Assembly (NCBI RefSeq): GCF_026914185.1
Contig: NC_070559.1
Location: forward strand, 8,105,501-8,169,500
Reading direction: 5' to 3'
Source: Puccinia triticina
Lineage: Eukaryota > Basidiomycota > Pucciniomycetes > Pucciniales > Pucciniaceae
Length of the DNA stretch: 64,000 nt
The translations under genes and the position numbers were made by a program. Below the pieces are notes generated by a model. That model had not been told where the DNA came from. It did no database searches and worked only from the letters and a program-made list of their open reading frames with translations. Every line of letters starts with the position of its first letter. The first letter of the stretch is position 1. This document shows positions 45,142 through 55,510 of this stretch, one piece after another.

Positions 45142-46186
45142 ATGGTTTACGTACCATACGATCCCCAAATCAAGGCAGTTGCGGTCAGAATGTCAATCGA
45201 AGGCCATCCACAAGACTTTATCCAAAGAACTCTAGGCCATCAAATCTCAAAACAGTCGTTCAATTGGTGGCTTCACATCTTTCAACAAACTAAATCAGTA
45301 ATCCGCAATCCAGAGGAGTACGAGCTCCTTGGTCGCCCCAGAACAATGACCACCGAGGATGCGGCGTTCATGGTCCAGCTTGTGCGCGACGAACCTGGTC
45401 TATTCTTGGACGAGATACGTGAGCGGCTTTACGACTCGAGTGGGACTCTGCTCAGCATCAGTGCGGTTCACGAGAACCTGGTAAACCACTTATCAATAAC
45501 TTTGAAGAAGGCCGAGACCCTCAACTCCAAGAAATGCTTAGTGAAGAAGTTCAGATATGTGGAGAAAATGCGATTCTATCCCGCCAACTTCCTGGTTTTC
45601 ACAGGTGAGCCCGCCCTTATCTCTTCCCTTTTCATGGCGTCACGATGCTGAGCTGAAAGCTTTGAATTTCCAACAGATGAAAGTGCGATTTGCGAGCGCG
45701 ACTTGCTTCGGACGCACGCACGCTCCAAACAAGGAACTCCGGCGGCTCGTTTTATCCAGCGTTCAAATCCTATCCGGCTCAGCATCCTCCCGGCGATTTC
45801 AATTAATGGTCTACTGGCTCTGACTGTCCGGGAAGATACTTTCAACGCTCGGAAGTTTGAGCATTTCTTAAAATGGGACCTGGTTAGTCCAATTTTAATA
45901 CAGCAGTTTCAATCATCAAGGCTCCTGATTACTTTGACCGCCACCCTAGATTCCACAAATGAATTGCTTTCCTGCGCCCAACTCGGTTCTAGTCTGCGAT
46001 AATGCGAAGATTCACCGCAGCAATTGAGTTCGGGCAATCTGCAATGCGGCAGGCGTCCGGCTCATCTTCCTTCCAGCTTACTGCCCAGAGCTCAATCCAA
46101 TTGAGCTCTGTTTTGGCATCCTCAAGGGACAACTGCGCCGAACTCAGGCAATGTCATTAAGTGAACATCCCGAATGGGACATTTGA
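45142..46186 (+). pseudogene. Tc1/mariner-like DDE transposase, broken
   Basis: The N-terminal helix-turn-helix region (from 45142, MVYVPYDPQIKAVAVRM) includes SKQSFNWW and GRPRTMTTEDAAFMVQL. Intron 1 (45605-45676) splices to TDESAICERD, the first catalytic Asp. A second intron lies about 45892-45955. The end reads SVLVCDNAKIH (second Asp) and PAYCPELNPIEL (catalytic Glu), the DDE_3 pattern. A TGA at 46025-46027 interrupts it just after CDNAKIHRSN. No TIRs were found around it. Confidence 0.75.
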
Positions 46187-46428
46187 CGTGCTTGCGCACA
46201 CGTGATGACTGAGAATCTCTGTGGTAAGCTTTATCGACATGCCGGCTACACAGTTCCATCATTGAGGCACTATCCCCAGTAGTTCCTTATTTTGTGTTTT
46301 ATTCATCTGGTCCTATATCTCTCTATCTCGTTGTCATGTAAACTATCAATCTGATTATGTCATGTATTGTGCAATCTAGTCAGTCTTTTCTCCAACGGAA
46401 TGCAAGATATGATCGGTGAGATGTGAGA

Positions 46429-46718
46429 GTTATGTCTAGCTCTAGCGGTGAGGGTACGGTCTATGTCTAGGTATATGTCTAGGATATGTCTAGGTAAGTG
46501 TACGGTCCATGTGGTCAAATCGATATCGATCTACTCGCCATTCAAAAGACTAATGAGAACAATGGCATTGGTTACCAAGGCGCTGTTAGTTATGTCTAGC
46601 TGTAGCGGTGAGGGTACGGTCTATGTCTAGGTAAGTATACAGTCCATGTGGTCGCTGTGAGTTCTCGCCAATCGAAAGACTCATGAGAAAAATGACATCG
46701 GTCACCAAGGCGCAGTGA
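46429..46718 (+). repeat. 160-bp tandem duplication, upstream of gene
   Basis: Two copies starting GTTATGTCTAGCT and sharing GTGAGGGTACGGTCTATGTC, TCCATGTGGTC and CACCAAGGCGC (about 46429-46588, 46589-46718). It lies 140-430 bp upstream of the start codon at 46858, so it may duplicate promoter elements. Confidence 0.8.
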
Positions 46719-46759
46719 TATTTGTCGGTATATCTGCCTGCCATTGTGGGTATGATTGA

Positions 46760-46857
46760 GCACCATAAAAGGAGCTGAGTGCTGGTATGATTTTCCCTTT
46801 CCCACTCGCTCATCCACCTCTTATTTCACTTCTCCTCCATCCATCACTCAATACAAA
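46760..46857 (+). promoter_or_regulatory. Core promoter and 5' leader
   Basis: A TATA-like ACCATAAAAGGAG (about 46763) lies some 90 bp before ATG, followed by a pyrimidine-rich leader (TTTCCCTTTCCC, CTTCTCCTCC). Confidence 0.4.
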
Positions 46858-48193
46858 ATGAGCTCTTCTGACGAGTCGCAAAATATGTTTAAAGTACCAC
46901 GTCCATCGCCCCTCAACATTGACTACCTTTTCTACATGGAGGTCTCAAAAATATCCGGCATGATCAGTCCTACCCGCACACTCCTCCCGCATTCCAAAAA
47001 CTGGACGAAAATCATTCCTGTTGCGGTTCTGGAACCTTTAGTCATAGACATCGTGTCTTTGACCTGGCCTAAGTTTCAAGAACAGGTCTTGACTCACTTG
47101 AAGTCGGGAGACCCAACCCATGATGTTTACCAACTTATACTCGACCTTCACGATAAGCGCAGGATCAAGTGGGTGGCGTCCATTACAAACCATAAGGACC
47201 GCGTTGTAAGGGCCGAGATTGGCGGCGCTGCCGATTGGGTCAGCTTCTCAAATGCGGCGTATGAAAATTACCCCGGTTGTACCGACCTGGAGCTCGTGAT
47301 GGAGAACCCAAGCTGTGCAGCAGGAGATAAGGTAAGCTTCTGACCGTATGATTCTGCTTCATCAGTGTCAGTGTCCGCTCTCATAATCTGATAATGATTT
47401 GATTTATTTACAGACCTTCGAGAGCATTAGCAAGACTCGCCTGAACGGAGTTGTAGACACCATCCGGAGCTATGCGTCGGCAGTCGGTCCTCAAGGGATA
47501 ACTATTTTTAATCCATTCGATTGGCAGCAAGTCATGCATGTGAAGAATGAACACCTCAGCAAATGGACAGAAGGTGTCATCCACAACCACATTGGTGTCA
47601 GCGTCCGAGTCCCGCCTCCTACCAGCCATTTTGTTTGGGGCCTGGTCAATTATGCGCCGAAGAGTACCTCACATCCTGACAACTCACCTCCCGCTCAAAT
47701 CCGGCGGCTCAGCGGTCCCAAGCTACCAACTGACTCGGGCAATGAAGAAGAGATTGAGGTCCTCACGAGTTCATCCGCCATGGGTACGCGTGCGGTGGAT
47801 GAACAAATACCACCAGCAACTGGTCCAAAACCGCCTCTGATCCCACAATCCGCGACGGTTGCGCCGCTAATTCCAATCCCACCAGCCTCCCCGCGATTAG
47901 AAAGCTACGAAATGGAGACTTACCTCCGGGCCGCTTTAATCGATCAAGGTGACACATACACACGCGGCCGCTTGATGAGCTTGGGCATCCACCACTGGGT
48001 TTTCTTCCGAACGTCAAGCGAGGCCGAGCTCATAGGTCTTGGCTTTCCAATTGGTGTCGCGCGAGCCTTAGTTGAAGGTGTTGGACGTCTTGAGCGGCAC
48101 GATGACCGAGAATATGATCACGAACAGGACTATGAATATATTGCGCAGCGTGGAAGACATGGAACACCGGCTACCCCTTCCCCGCTGATATGA
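46858..48193 (+). CDS. Unknown protein with C-terminal SAM-like domain, 417 aa
   Basis: Two exons (46858-47331, 47414-48193; intron with GTAAGC/TTTACAG). The N-terminal half has LTWPKFQEQVLTHL and RIKWVASITNHKDRVV ... WVSFSNAAYENYPGCTDLELVMENP. A Pro-rich linker (about residues 230-310) follows. The C-terminus, MEAYLRAALIDQ ... LGFPIGVARALVEG, resembles a small helical (SAM-like) domain. No signal peptide or membrane segment. It is a paralogue of the convergent gene at 48600-50180: both share the order FQ-(WFVS/WVAS)-(W.KI/WVSF)-(LTLRMTNP/LELVMENP), then linker, then helical domain. Function unknown. Confidence 0.75.
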
Positions 48194-48599
48194 CATGTAT
48201 TCCTATTTTTCATGTATTGCCTGTTTTTCCTCATGACCTCTGGGAATAGTCTTCCCGTATTCCAGTGTATTTCCACATAACCTCTGAGTATTCCCTCACT
48301 GTTCCATGTTTCCATGTTTGTTTCTTTTTTATTTCTGTATTTTATTACACTCATGACTTCCAGGAATAGCACCAATCCATGTTACAACTTTCTTAAGTCC
48401 AAATCATTGGCTCCTGTGAGTTGAGAGAGAGAAGTCTGAGAGACGTCTGACATTGGAGAGAGAAATATAACCAGCAGAGACAATGTGTATGGACAACGTG
48501 TATGATGACATTGAAGAGAGACAGAGAACCAACCAACATAGACAAAACTCGCACACACGCTAGTACAGGATAGATAGACACACAAGCGAGTTGTACAAA

Positions 48600-50180
48600 T
48601 TATCTTCTAGCTAGATATTGATTGTATTTACTAACGTTATCAACCAAAGCTGTAACTACGCCTACCGTCAAGCCAAATTGACGGATCTCATTACGAGAGA
48701 GGGAAGATCCAGGGCGGAAGTACTTGTGGGAAATGATGTCGTTCTCTATGAGGATTTTGTGAACCATTGATACGTCTCTGAGTCGTAAAAACTGCAAGTA
48801 CTCGAGAATTGGTGGATTCAAGTCAGGATTACTATCCGAAGACGGAGCTGGAGGAGTAGGAGGGGCAGGCGCGATGTGAGTGGATGGCTGCGATGATGAT
48901 GCCACATTGGCATTGGCCACCAATGATCCTACATTTGCTGTGATGGCCTCAACTATAAACTGTCGCAACGATAAATCGGATTGCAACGGTTGTGGTGGAT
49001 CGGCATTGGCTAGTTTGGTCTTCTTTGCTCCACGAATGCAGTAAGGTAGCAAACTTCTTGGGGGGGACGTCAAGTTAACTCCAGGCATATCGGGGTCAAG
49101 CTAAAAAGGCAGATAGATCAGTAAGAAATATACAGAAATAGACCAAACGTTCAAATAGCTCACAATACACATGGCCCATTCTTGAGATGCATTCATTGTG
49201 ACCACAACATACTTGTTGGGATCCGACGGGTTGATGAAGACCGGTGTGTTCGTATCGTAATCTGTATTTAAAGCGCAGCCATTTAGAATCTTGCGCATTT
49301 GAAAGTTAACATCGTTCCAGTCTTCCGGGTCGATTTCATCTTCCTCATCGTCCTCGTCAGTACCAGCCGCAGAACCATTGCTTTCGTCATCTCCCGCCGC
49401 CTTGCGCTTGAGAGCTCGGTTATCTTTGACCGCTTGTTGGTACTGGGCTCGTTTGGCCAAGAGGTCTGCTTGTACTCCGCGTTTGATAACCGTGGTTGGA
49501 TTGGTCATGCGGAGTGTCAAGAAAGCCTCCGGGTTTTTGACTTTGGTGTTGAGAAACGCATCGATCCAAAGTTGATAGGAGTTGACATCGGTTATCTTGA
49601 CCCAGTCGCATTTGAACCATCCCTTGACTCGGGGGATGCTCACGAACCAATTCAGTTCATGCTTCTTCTTATTCTTCCCAAGCACCTCAAGAACTAAACT
49701 ACCCGTGTTTGCAACCGCTTTATCACATCCCAACGCCACAAGTGATTGAAACTCCTCGAGTGTTGTTTTCCCCGGAATGATCGTCACATTAAAATCCACT
49801 TTGGATGGAACTGGCATCCAATTCTTGATGTTTTTTTTTGCCTTGTTTAGATACAAAGAGTTTGAACGAAGTCGTCACATCCATTTGAGTCGACTATAAC
49901 TCAACCATATGTACAATGATCAGTTACGAATCAATATCTTTCTTGTTAAAGGGTAAGAGGGAGGAGGGAAACTCACTGGCTGGGATGGTAAATCACTACT
50001 CTTTTTCAAGGGCTGACGTCGGCTGTTCACCGGTTGTGGAGCTGGTGTATCAGGCAAGTCGGGTTCTTCGGATTTGTGTTGCCGAGCAGCAGGTGCAGCC
50101 ATTTCTGATATTTCTGGCAAAGGTGATTCGATTTCTGGCAAAGGTGATTCGCTGTTATCCGGTGGCGGAGCGGGAGGCAT
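48600..50180 (-). CDS. Unknown protein, paralogue of the 46858 gene, 460 aa
   Basis: Three exons on the minus strand (50180-49977, 49841-49164, 49100-48600) that join in phase. The product starts MPPAPPPDNSESPLPEIES (Pro-rich), then KAKKNIKNWMPVPSKVDF, WFVSIPRVKGWFKCDWVK and FLNTKVKNPEAFLTLRM. A basic region (RALKRKAAGDDES) and an acidic stretch (DEDDEEDEIDPEDW) follow. It ends in a helical domain (LQFLRLRDVSMVHKILIEN ... FGLTVGVVTALVDNV) like its neighbour's. The basic and acidic runs fit a nuclear protein, but that is inference. Nothing is broken. Confidence 0.75.
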
Positions 50181-50535
50181 GATTTCCGTCACAGTTGGCT
50201 GTGATTTGGTCGGGTTGTGGAGCTGGAGGATGATGATTTGGTTGGGTTTGCAGAGCTGGAGCGGATCGGGAGGATTTTGGTTGGGCGGATGGATGGGGCA
50301 TGTCTGCAAGTGGCACCCGCAAGAAAGTAAGTGCAAGTGGCACCTGTCAGATAGTGAACAACAGGATTTGCAAATGAGTATGATACTCGTCAGAGTGTGT
50401 CATCCACCAGCTGCATACATTAGATTATGTCAAAAGGCAGAAACTGCGAGCTTTAAACGTGTATCTCCATGTTTTTTGGGAACAACAAAATTTCATAAAT
50501 TTCTCGGGTCCAAGCTTTCTGGGAAAGACAATATT

Positions 50536-50717
50536 TACAGTCAAACCTGTCTAAGGGCATACCCTTTTAACTGCATAATCTGCCTAACAGCATAGGAAAA
50601 GGTTTCCCCGGATTCTTGATTGCCCAGCAAAATCGCCATCTCTAAGGGCATAACCTGCCTAAAGTCATACCAAAAGTCTTCTCCCAAAGGGTATGCCCTT
50701 AGACAGGTTTGACTGTA
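50536..50717. mobile_element. Tc1/mariner-type MITE
   Basis: 182 bp with TIRs of about 29 bp, TACAGTCAAACCTGTCTAAGGGCAT and complement, and TA at both ends. A second inner CTAAGGGCATA motif occurs. It lies about 360 bp upstream of the start at 50180. Confidence 0.9.
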
Positions 50718-50719
50718 TC

Positions 50720-51557
50720 TATGTAAATATCTCTGCAACAGTCTGTAACCTTCTGTAACTCAAGAACAAGATGCCGGGCTCAGCACGGATCTACATCGGT
50801 ATGTAGTTCACCGACTTCCAACCTCTTCCAACACCACACAACGTATTAAGTAGGGTACACATTTTTGGTATGTATGTGGAGATATTGGACAGACAAGTGT
50901 AGAAGCTACTCAGGATCACCTAGGCCCCACAGCAATGTCCGGCCACGGTTGTAAAAAGTGTGCTAGAATGCCAAGTATGATCCTGTATGATATAACTAGG
51001 GATCAAATCATTTTTTACAATTTTTTACATCTTCGCGGATCTTAATCAATTATGTTTTTACAAAGAGCTGACTTTCTGGACTATTCAACAAGAAGGTAAA
51101 TTTAGAAGAGATGATGATGATGATGATGATGATCAAGATAGAGAAAGGAGGAAATTAGTTGGTCCTGGTATGTAAGAAATTTGACGATTAGTGGGAGAAC
51201 CAGTTAAGCAAGGAGAAAACAGAACATACGCCCGGCATAGGTTGCCGGGATCAGAATCAGGCAGAGGCATGAATCAAATAGAAAATAAGCATATGATGGA
51301 GGTCAATGTTTTTCTGTTTAGTATGTTTTTTATCAGACGGAAGTGATTGGTTTGGCTTGACGGTCTGGCCATAGCTTAGTATTTTTGATGAAGCTTAGGT
51401 TTTTGATTGAGAACTGCAGTCGAGTGACATCGACGTTCGGTTAAGCTCGATTTGTTTCATCTATCACACACAAATCCACTTGTAATTAGTAAAGAATATA
51501 AACAGCGAAGTTGACATTCCATGAAACTTACATATTTCAAGAAAAATTACGTACCAG
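50720..51557. other. Intergenic, GAT microsatellite at 51110-51133
   Basis: No gene. A (GAT)n run is at 51110-51133. The last 100 bp is the 3' flank of the next gene. Confidence 0.4.
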
Positions 51558-53846
51558 TCACACCTCGACTTTCTTTGATTTGGAAGCTTGACTTCTATCG
51601 ATATGCGACTCAAGTTGCTTGATGCGGTTCTTGAGGGCGTCATTTTCAGAAGCTAAGGCGCTACAGCAAGAGCAATGGTCCTCGTGATCAGTCCCTTGTC
51701 TTTGCTTCCTGCGTGCATTGAACAGCTTCCGAGACTCGGCTGACGGATCGGCAGAAATAGTATCGGAGAGCAAGAATCGGTCGGAAAAGCCGGCTGCAAA
51801 TGGGATCGAAACTGGGCGTAGGTTTAAGGTTGGCACGTCCTCCGCCATGATCGATGGTGATTTTGGGGGGTGGAGCGTGTCATCATTTGTTCTGTGCTGG
51901 GACCTTGGGGGGCAGAGGGAGCCCTCCTCCGTTCTACGCGGGGATTTCTGAGGACGGATTGGGTTGGAAGCAGCCGATTGAACATACTGTTGATCATCGA
52001 AGAAATCAGGGTTCGATGTAGATAATGCTGGGCGTTGTGCCGGAGGTACGAAGTGCGCCGCCTGCTCCAGTCGAGGGGGCAATGAAGCCGGGTAGTTGAG
52101 GCTTGAGGGACTAGACTGGCTGGGTTTAAGGGGCAAGGGATGGCAGTGCGGCAACGGATCCATTCCATTATTCCTCAGCACAGTGCCGAAGGGTAGACTG
52201 ATGGTATTGGTTGTAAGGAAAGTGGTCGAGTTGTTATGAAAAGAAAACGATAAAGAATGGTCGACGCCGCCAACGGCACGCTTGATGTTATGAAGAAAAC
52301 CAAAACTGGCTTTCAACTTCAACTTAGGGTGTTCACGTCTGCCATGAATATTGTTCGAGGCATAGGAGTTTCCGAAACAGCTAGCCGAAGGCGGTGAGTG
52401 AGTGAAAGCAGTTTGAGTCGACATGTTGGGAGAGCCGTTTGGTGAAGGACTGCGTGAATGAGGAAACTTGCAATAAATCAGCGCACTGGGAGAAGAAATT
52501 TATCGAGGAGAGTTATAAAAAACAGCCCACCTGTGAGGTTGACCAGCGTCAAGTGAATTAATCAAAAGTGGAAGTTGGCCCTTTGAATCAGTCTTTCGGT
52601 TAACCTTTAGATCATGATGCCACCCGGGTATATTCCTGTTTTGGCAATCAGATCCAATAGCCGGAAGGCTGAACAAGCTCGAGCTCGGTGTGATTGATGG
52701 CGAGTGGGAAGTGGAGGTGGTGGGACTGTCGACGGTGGAATATGAACAAGAGCTGACGCTGCGGGGTAGAGGCTTATTTGATTCCTCCTGGTCGTGTGCC
52801 ATGCTGATGTCTAAGGGGTCGGATTCTTGTTGGGCCAGGGCAGTTCTACAATCAACATCAACCGACTTAAGCGAGCTGGACTTGGTCTGGTCTGGAGTCG
52901 GCCACCCCTGCTGGCTGCCCTGATCATCCAACCTGTTGGCGGATGCAGGACTGCCAGGTAGATCGAGAGTACTACCAGATCCTGGCATGGACCGGAGTGA
53001 AGCTTTAACTGATTTGAACAGCTTGCCCAAGCCCGCACTGGATCGTTTTGGAGTTGGCTTGAGGTGGTGACGTATGTGAGGAAATTGATGGTTGGGGCTG
53101 ATGTCGCTGGGCCGAATCTGAGCCCCATCTGATCTGGACGAATATCCGCCAGAGCCACTCATTTCATCCGCACAGGCCTCGTCGTCGAGTCCACCATCCA
53201 TCGACCAGGGTGGGGGTGAATGGTGAATCAATCTTGGTCGAATCTCAAGTGGCGACAGAGACTCAGAATCGATCGACGCAGGTCGTGATACCGACAGTTT
53301 CCTCTCCGTTCGGCGGGCGGGTCGAAGCTCTTTCCGACAAGGATTCTGAGCAGGTGTGGTTGGCTGGATCTCGGGCTGGATTGCACGACTGCCGTCACCG
53401 TCGCCACTCTCGCGTGAAGTCTCGCCTACCATCGAACTGCTTGTGGAGTAGCACGAACCTGGTGAAACCGGCTCCCGATCGGCCTCTCGATTAAGTCGAA
53501 CTGGGAGATGCGGGAGAAGGGAAGGACGCGTCAAAGCTGATGGAGGTGGCTGATTGATGCTGAGCGTGTGACGGCCAGGGCCGTTTGTGGGCTTGTGGAA
53601 GGATGGCTGGGGAGATTCTTCCGAATGAGTGAGATGGAGGACTCGGTCATCTCCATCACTCCGGGCCATCAACCTGAGTCCGGTAACAGTCTCGACACTC
53701 GAGCCGGTGGTACTGTCTATCGTCACTGAGCGTTGCCGGCTGAGCACTTCGGGCTGGATGCGGCGATCTGAAACGTGCCGGTTCAGATCCCGATTAGTAG
53801 GTTCGAGCGAGTAGGAAGAAGAATAGTAAAGAGTGTCTGTAGGCAT
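51558..53846 (-). CDS. Ser/Pro-rich protein with C-terminal coiled coil, 747 aa
   Basis: Two exons on the minus strand, 53846-52531 and 52485-51558, joined across a 45-nt intron (GTGGGC ... TCCCAG) that keeps phase. The product is low-complexity and Ser/Pro-rich, probably disordered, with no signal peptide or membrane segment. Two conserved-looking islands stand out: a basic LGKLFKSVKASLRSM segment (about residues 275-290) and KLKLKASFGFLHNIKRAVGG. The C-terminus has CSCCSALASENDALKNRIKQLESHID, a short coiled coil. Without the splice the two halves look like separate genes. Family not recognised; regulatory or scaffold role is a guess. Confidence 0.7.
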
Positions 53847-53849
53847 CCT

Positions 53850-55510
53850 CTGCCGATTGAAAAGCTTTTCGAATACAAAATATTGGGTTTCAGAGAGTCA
53901 GGTGTGACCTTGGTGGGCTCCTCCCAGTTCTTGGAGTGAGTGGTGACTGGAATGTGCTGAAGGCAGAAGGGAACCCCAACGATTTTTGATATTGTTCATA
54001 CAGCAGACATCAATTTACGTGTACTTTGCATTTAGTCGATTGAAGGCTTAAACTTTAGCTTCAAGCCTTCTGACGGAACTCGGAAGCTGATTCAGGGCTC
54101 TTCGATGCGGCAGCGAACCACCAGGAAATTTTATGATGTGGCTAAGAACTCAACTGTGTGGACAACTCTTGTGTTCAACTTTAACATTTCTACGTAGTGC
54201 ACAAACTTATTTATTTACATACATAATTGAAATGGTCTTAGAGAATGCGTTTAGAACCTTGAGAAGTTGAGTTGTACTGTGGTGCTTGTGATGAAGTGGG
54301 TGATAGGCGGGCAATTTATGACACGGTTGAAGAAGTGCGATTCCTCGCAGCTAAGTTAACTCAGCAGGCGATCGCAGGTTTGACCCGGCGATGTCGTTTC
54401 GCGGGGCCGTAGAGCGCGAAAAAGGGAGCTCGGGCGGCCAAATTTTGCCCCTGATCGCGGCTCCGGTAGAGTTGCTCTGAATTAGTGCAACCGGTCGCGG
54501 CCGAGCCGGGGTTCGTTTAAAAATATGTAAATACCGGCATTGGGGGCATTGCTGTCCCAGGGTCCGCTCCGAGCTTAACTTATCTAAGACTCTGGCCTGG
54601 GATGTCTGGGATGTCGGTGATGAGAAACAAAAGAGAGTGAGGAAAGAGAAGTTCACCGGCATCCCAGAGAGGAGGCTTTGAGAGTGAATAGAAAATACAA
54701 TATAAGCATCTGTGGAATATGCTAATACCTAAATACATGCCTATGCCGTAACAACTTAAGCCTCTCCGAAGAGGCGCGAAGCGTCTCCGAAGGAGAGGCT
54801 TCCTCCCTGGCGGGCACGGGACGAACTTAGCGCAAGTCCCTCGCCTGCCCGACCTCCCGTCAGGGAGGTCGCACTTCGTTCTCTGTGAGACAGAGCCCCT
54901 GCGGGGCTGCCCCTTCGGGGCTCTCACAGTGAGGCTTTGTTAAGCTCGGGCACGGGAGGGACTTATGTAAGCTCGGGTCCGCTCGCGGCGCAAGTTTCCG
55001 AACCCTGCGCCAGTGCACGCATCTCTTCAAATCTGTTGTCTTACCGCACGACTCGTCGAGAGGGTTCTTCGGATCCAGGAAGTCCTCTGTCGAAAGCTTC
55101 GACATATTCAAATACGTACATAATTCGCATTTGTAAAACAGGTACGTAATGTAGGGTCCAGATGGGCGCGGCAAGAGACGCATTCATTTTGCCCCTCTCC
55201 TCTTGCCCGACATTTTTCGTGTGAACTCGATGTTACATACATACTACATTTCATGAAGTGTCAACACACAGATGTTGTAACTGATCAACTTCGTACCACT
55301 TTTTTCAGTTTTGCAGTGAAATTATCATCCGAAGCGCAATCCCAAGCGCTCTCATCGTTCACCGTCTGGCAAATAGATACTCCACCGTTCCGCCCAATTC
55401 GACTGAAGAAAGCCGTATTCATCAAAAGTAAAATCGAGCGGATTCGTCTCTCGAGAAGATCAGGAACTTCTCCAAACATCCAGCCGGGCAGCTATTTCAA
55501 ACCAGAATAG
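53850..55510. other. Intergenic with GC-hairpin repeat (54740-54980)
   Basis: 54740-54980 contains stacked hairpins (CCTCTCCGAAGAGG, CTCCGAAGGAGAG, CCTCCCGTCAGGGAGG, CTCTGTGAGACAGAG) and GTTAAGCTCGGG, shared with 33890-33965. Open frames here are products of these palindromes. No gene is recognised. Confidence 0.5.

Noticed and set aside
51558..52424. A separate 288-aa gene starting MSTQTAFTHS
   Set aside because: A 45-nt in-phase intron joins it to the 53846-52531 exon, so I treat both as one gene.
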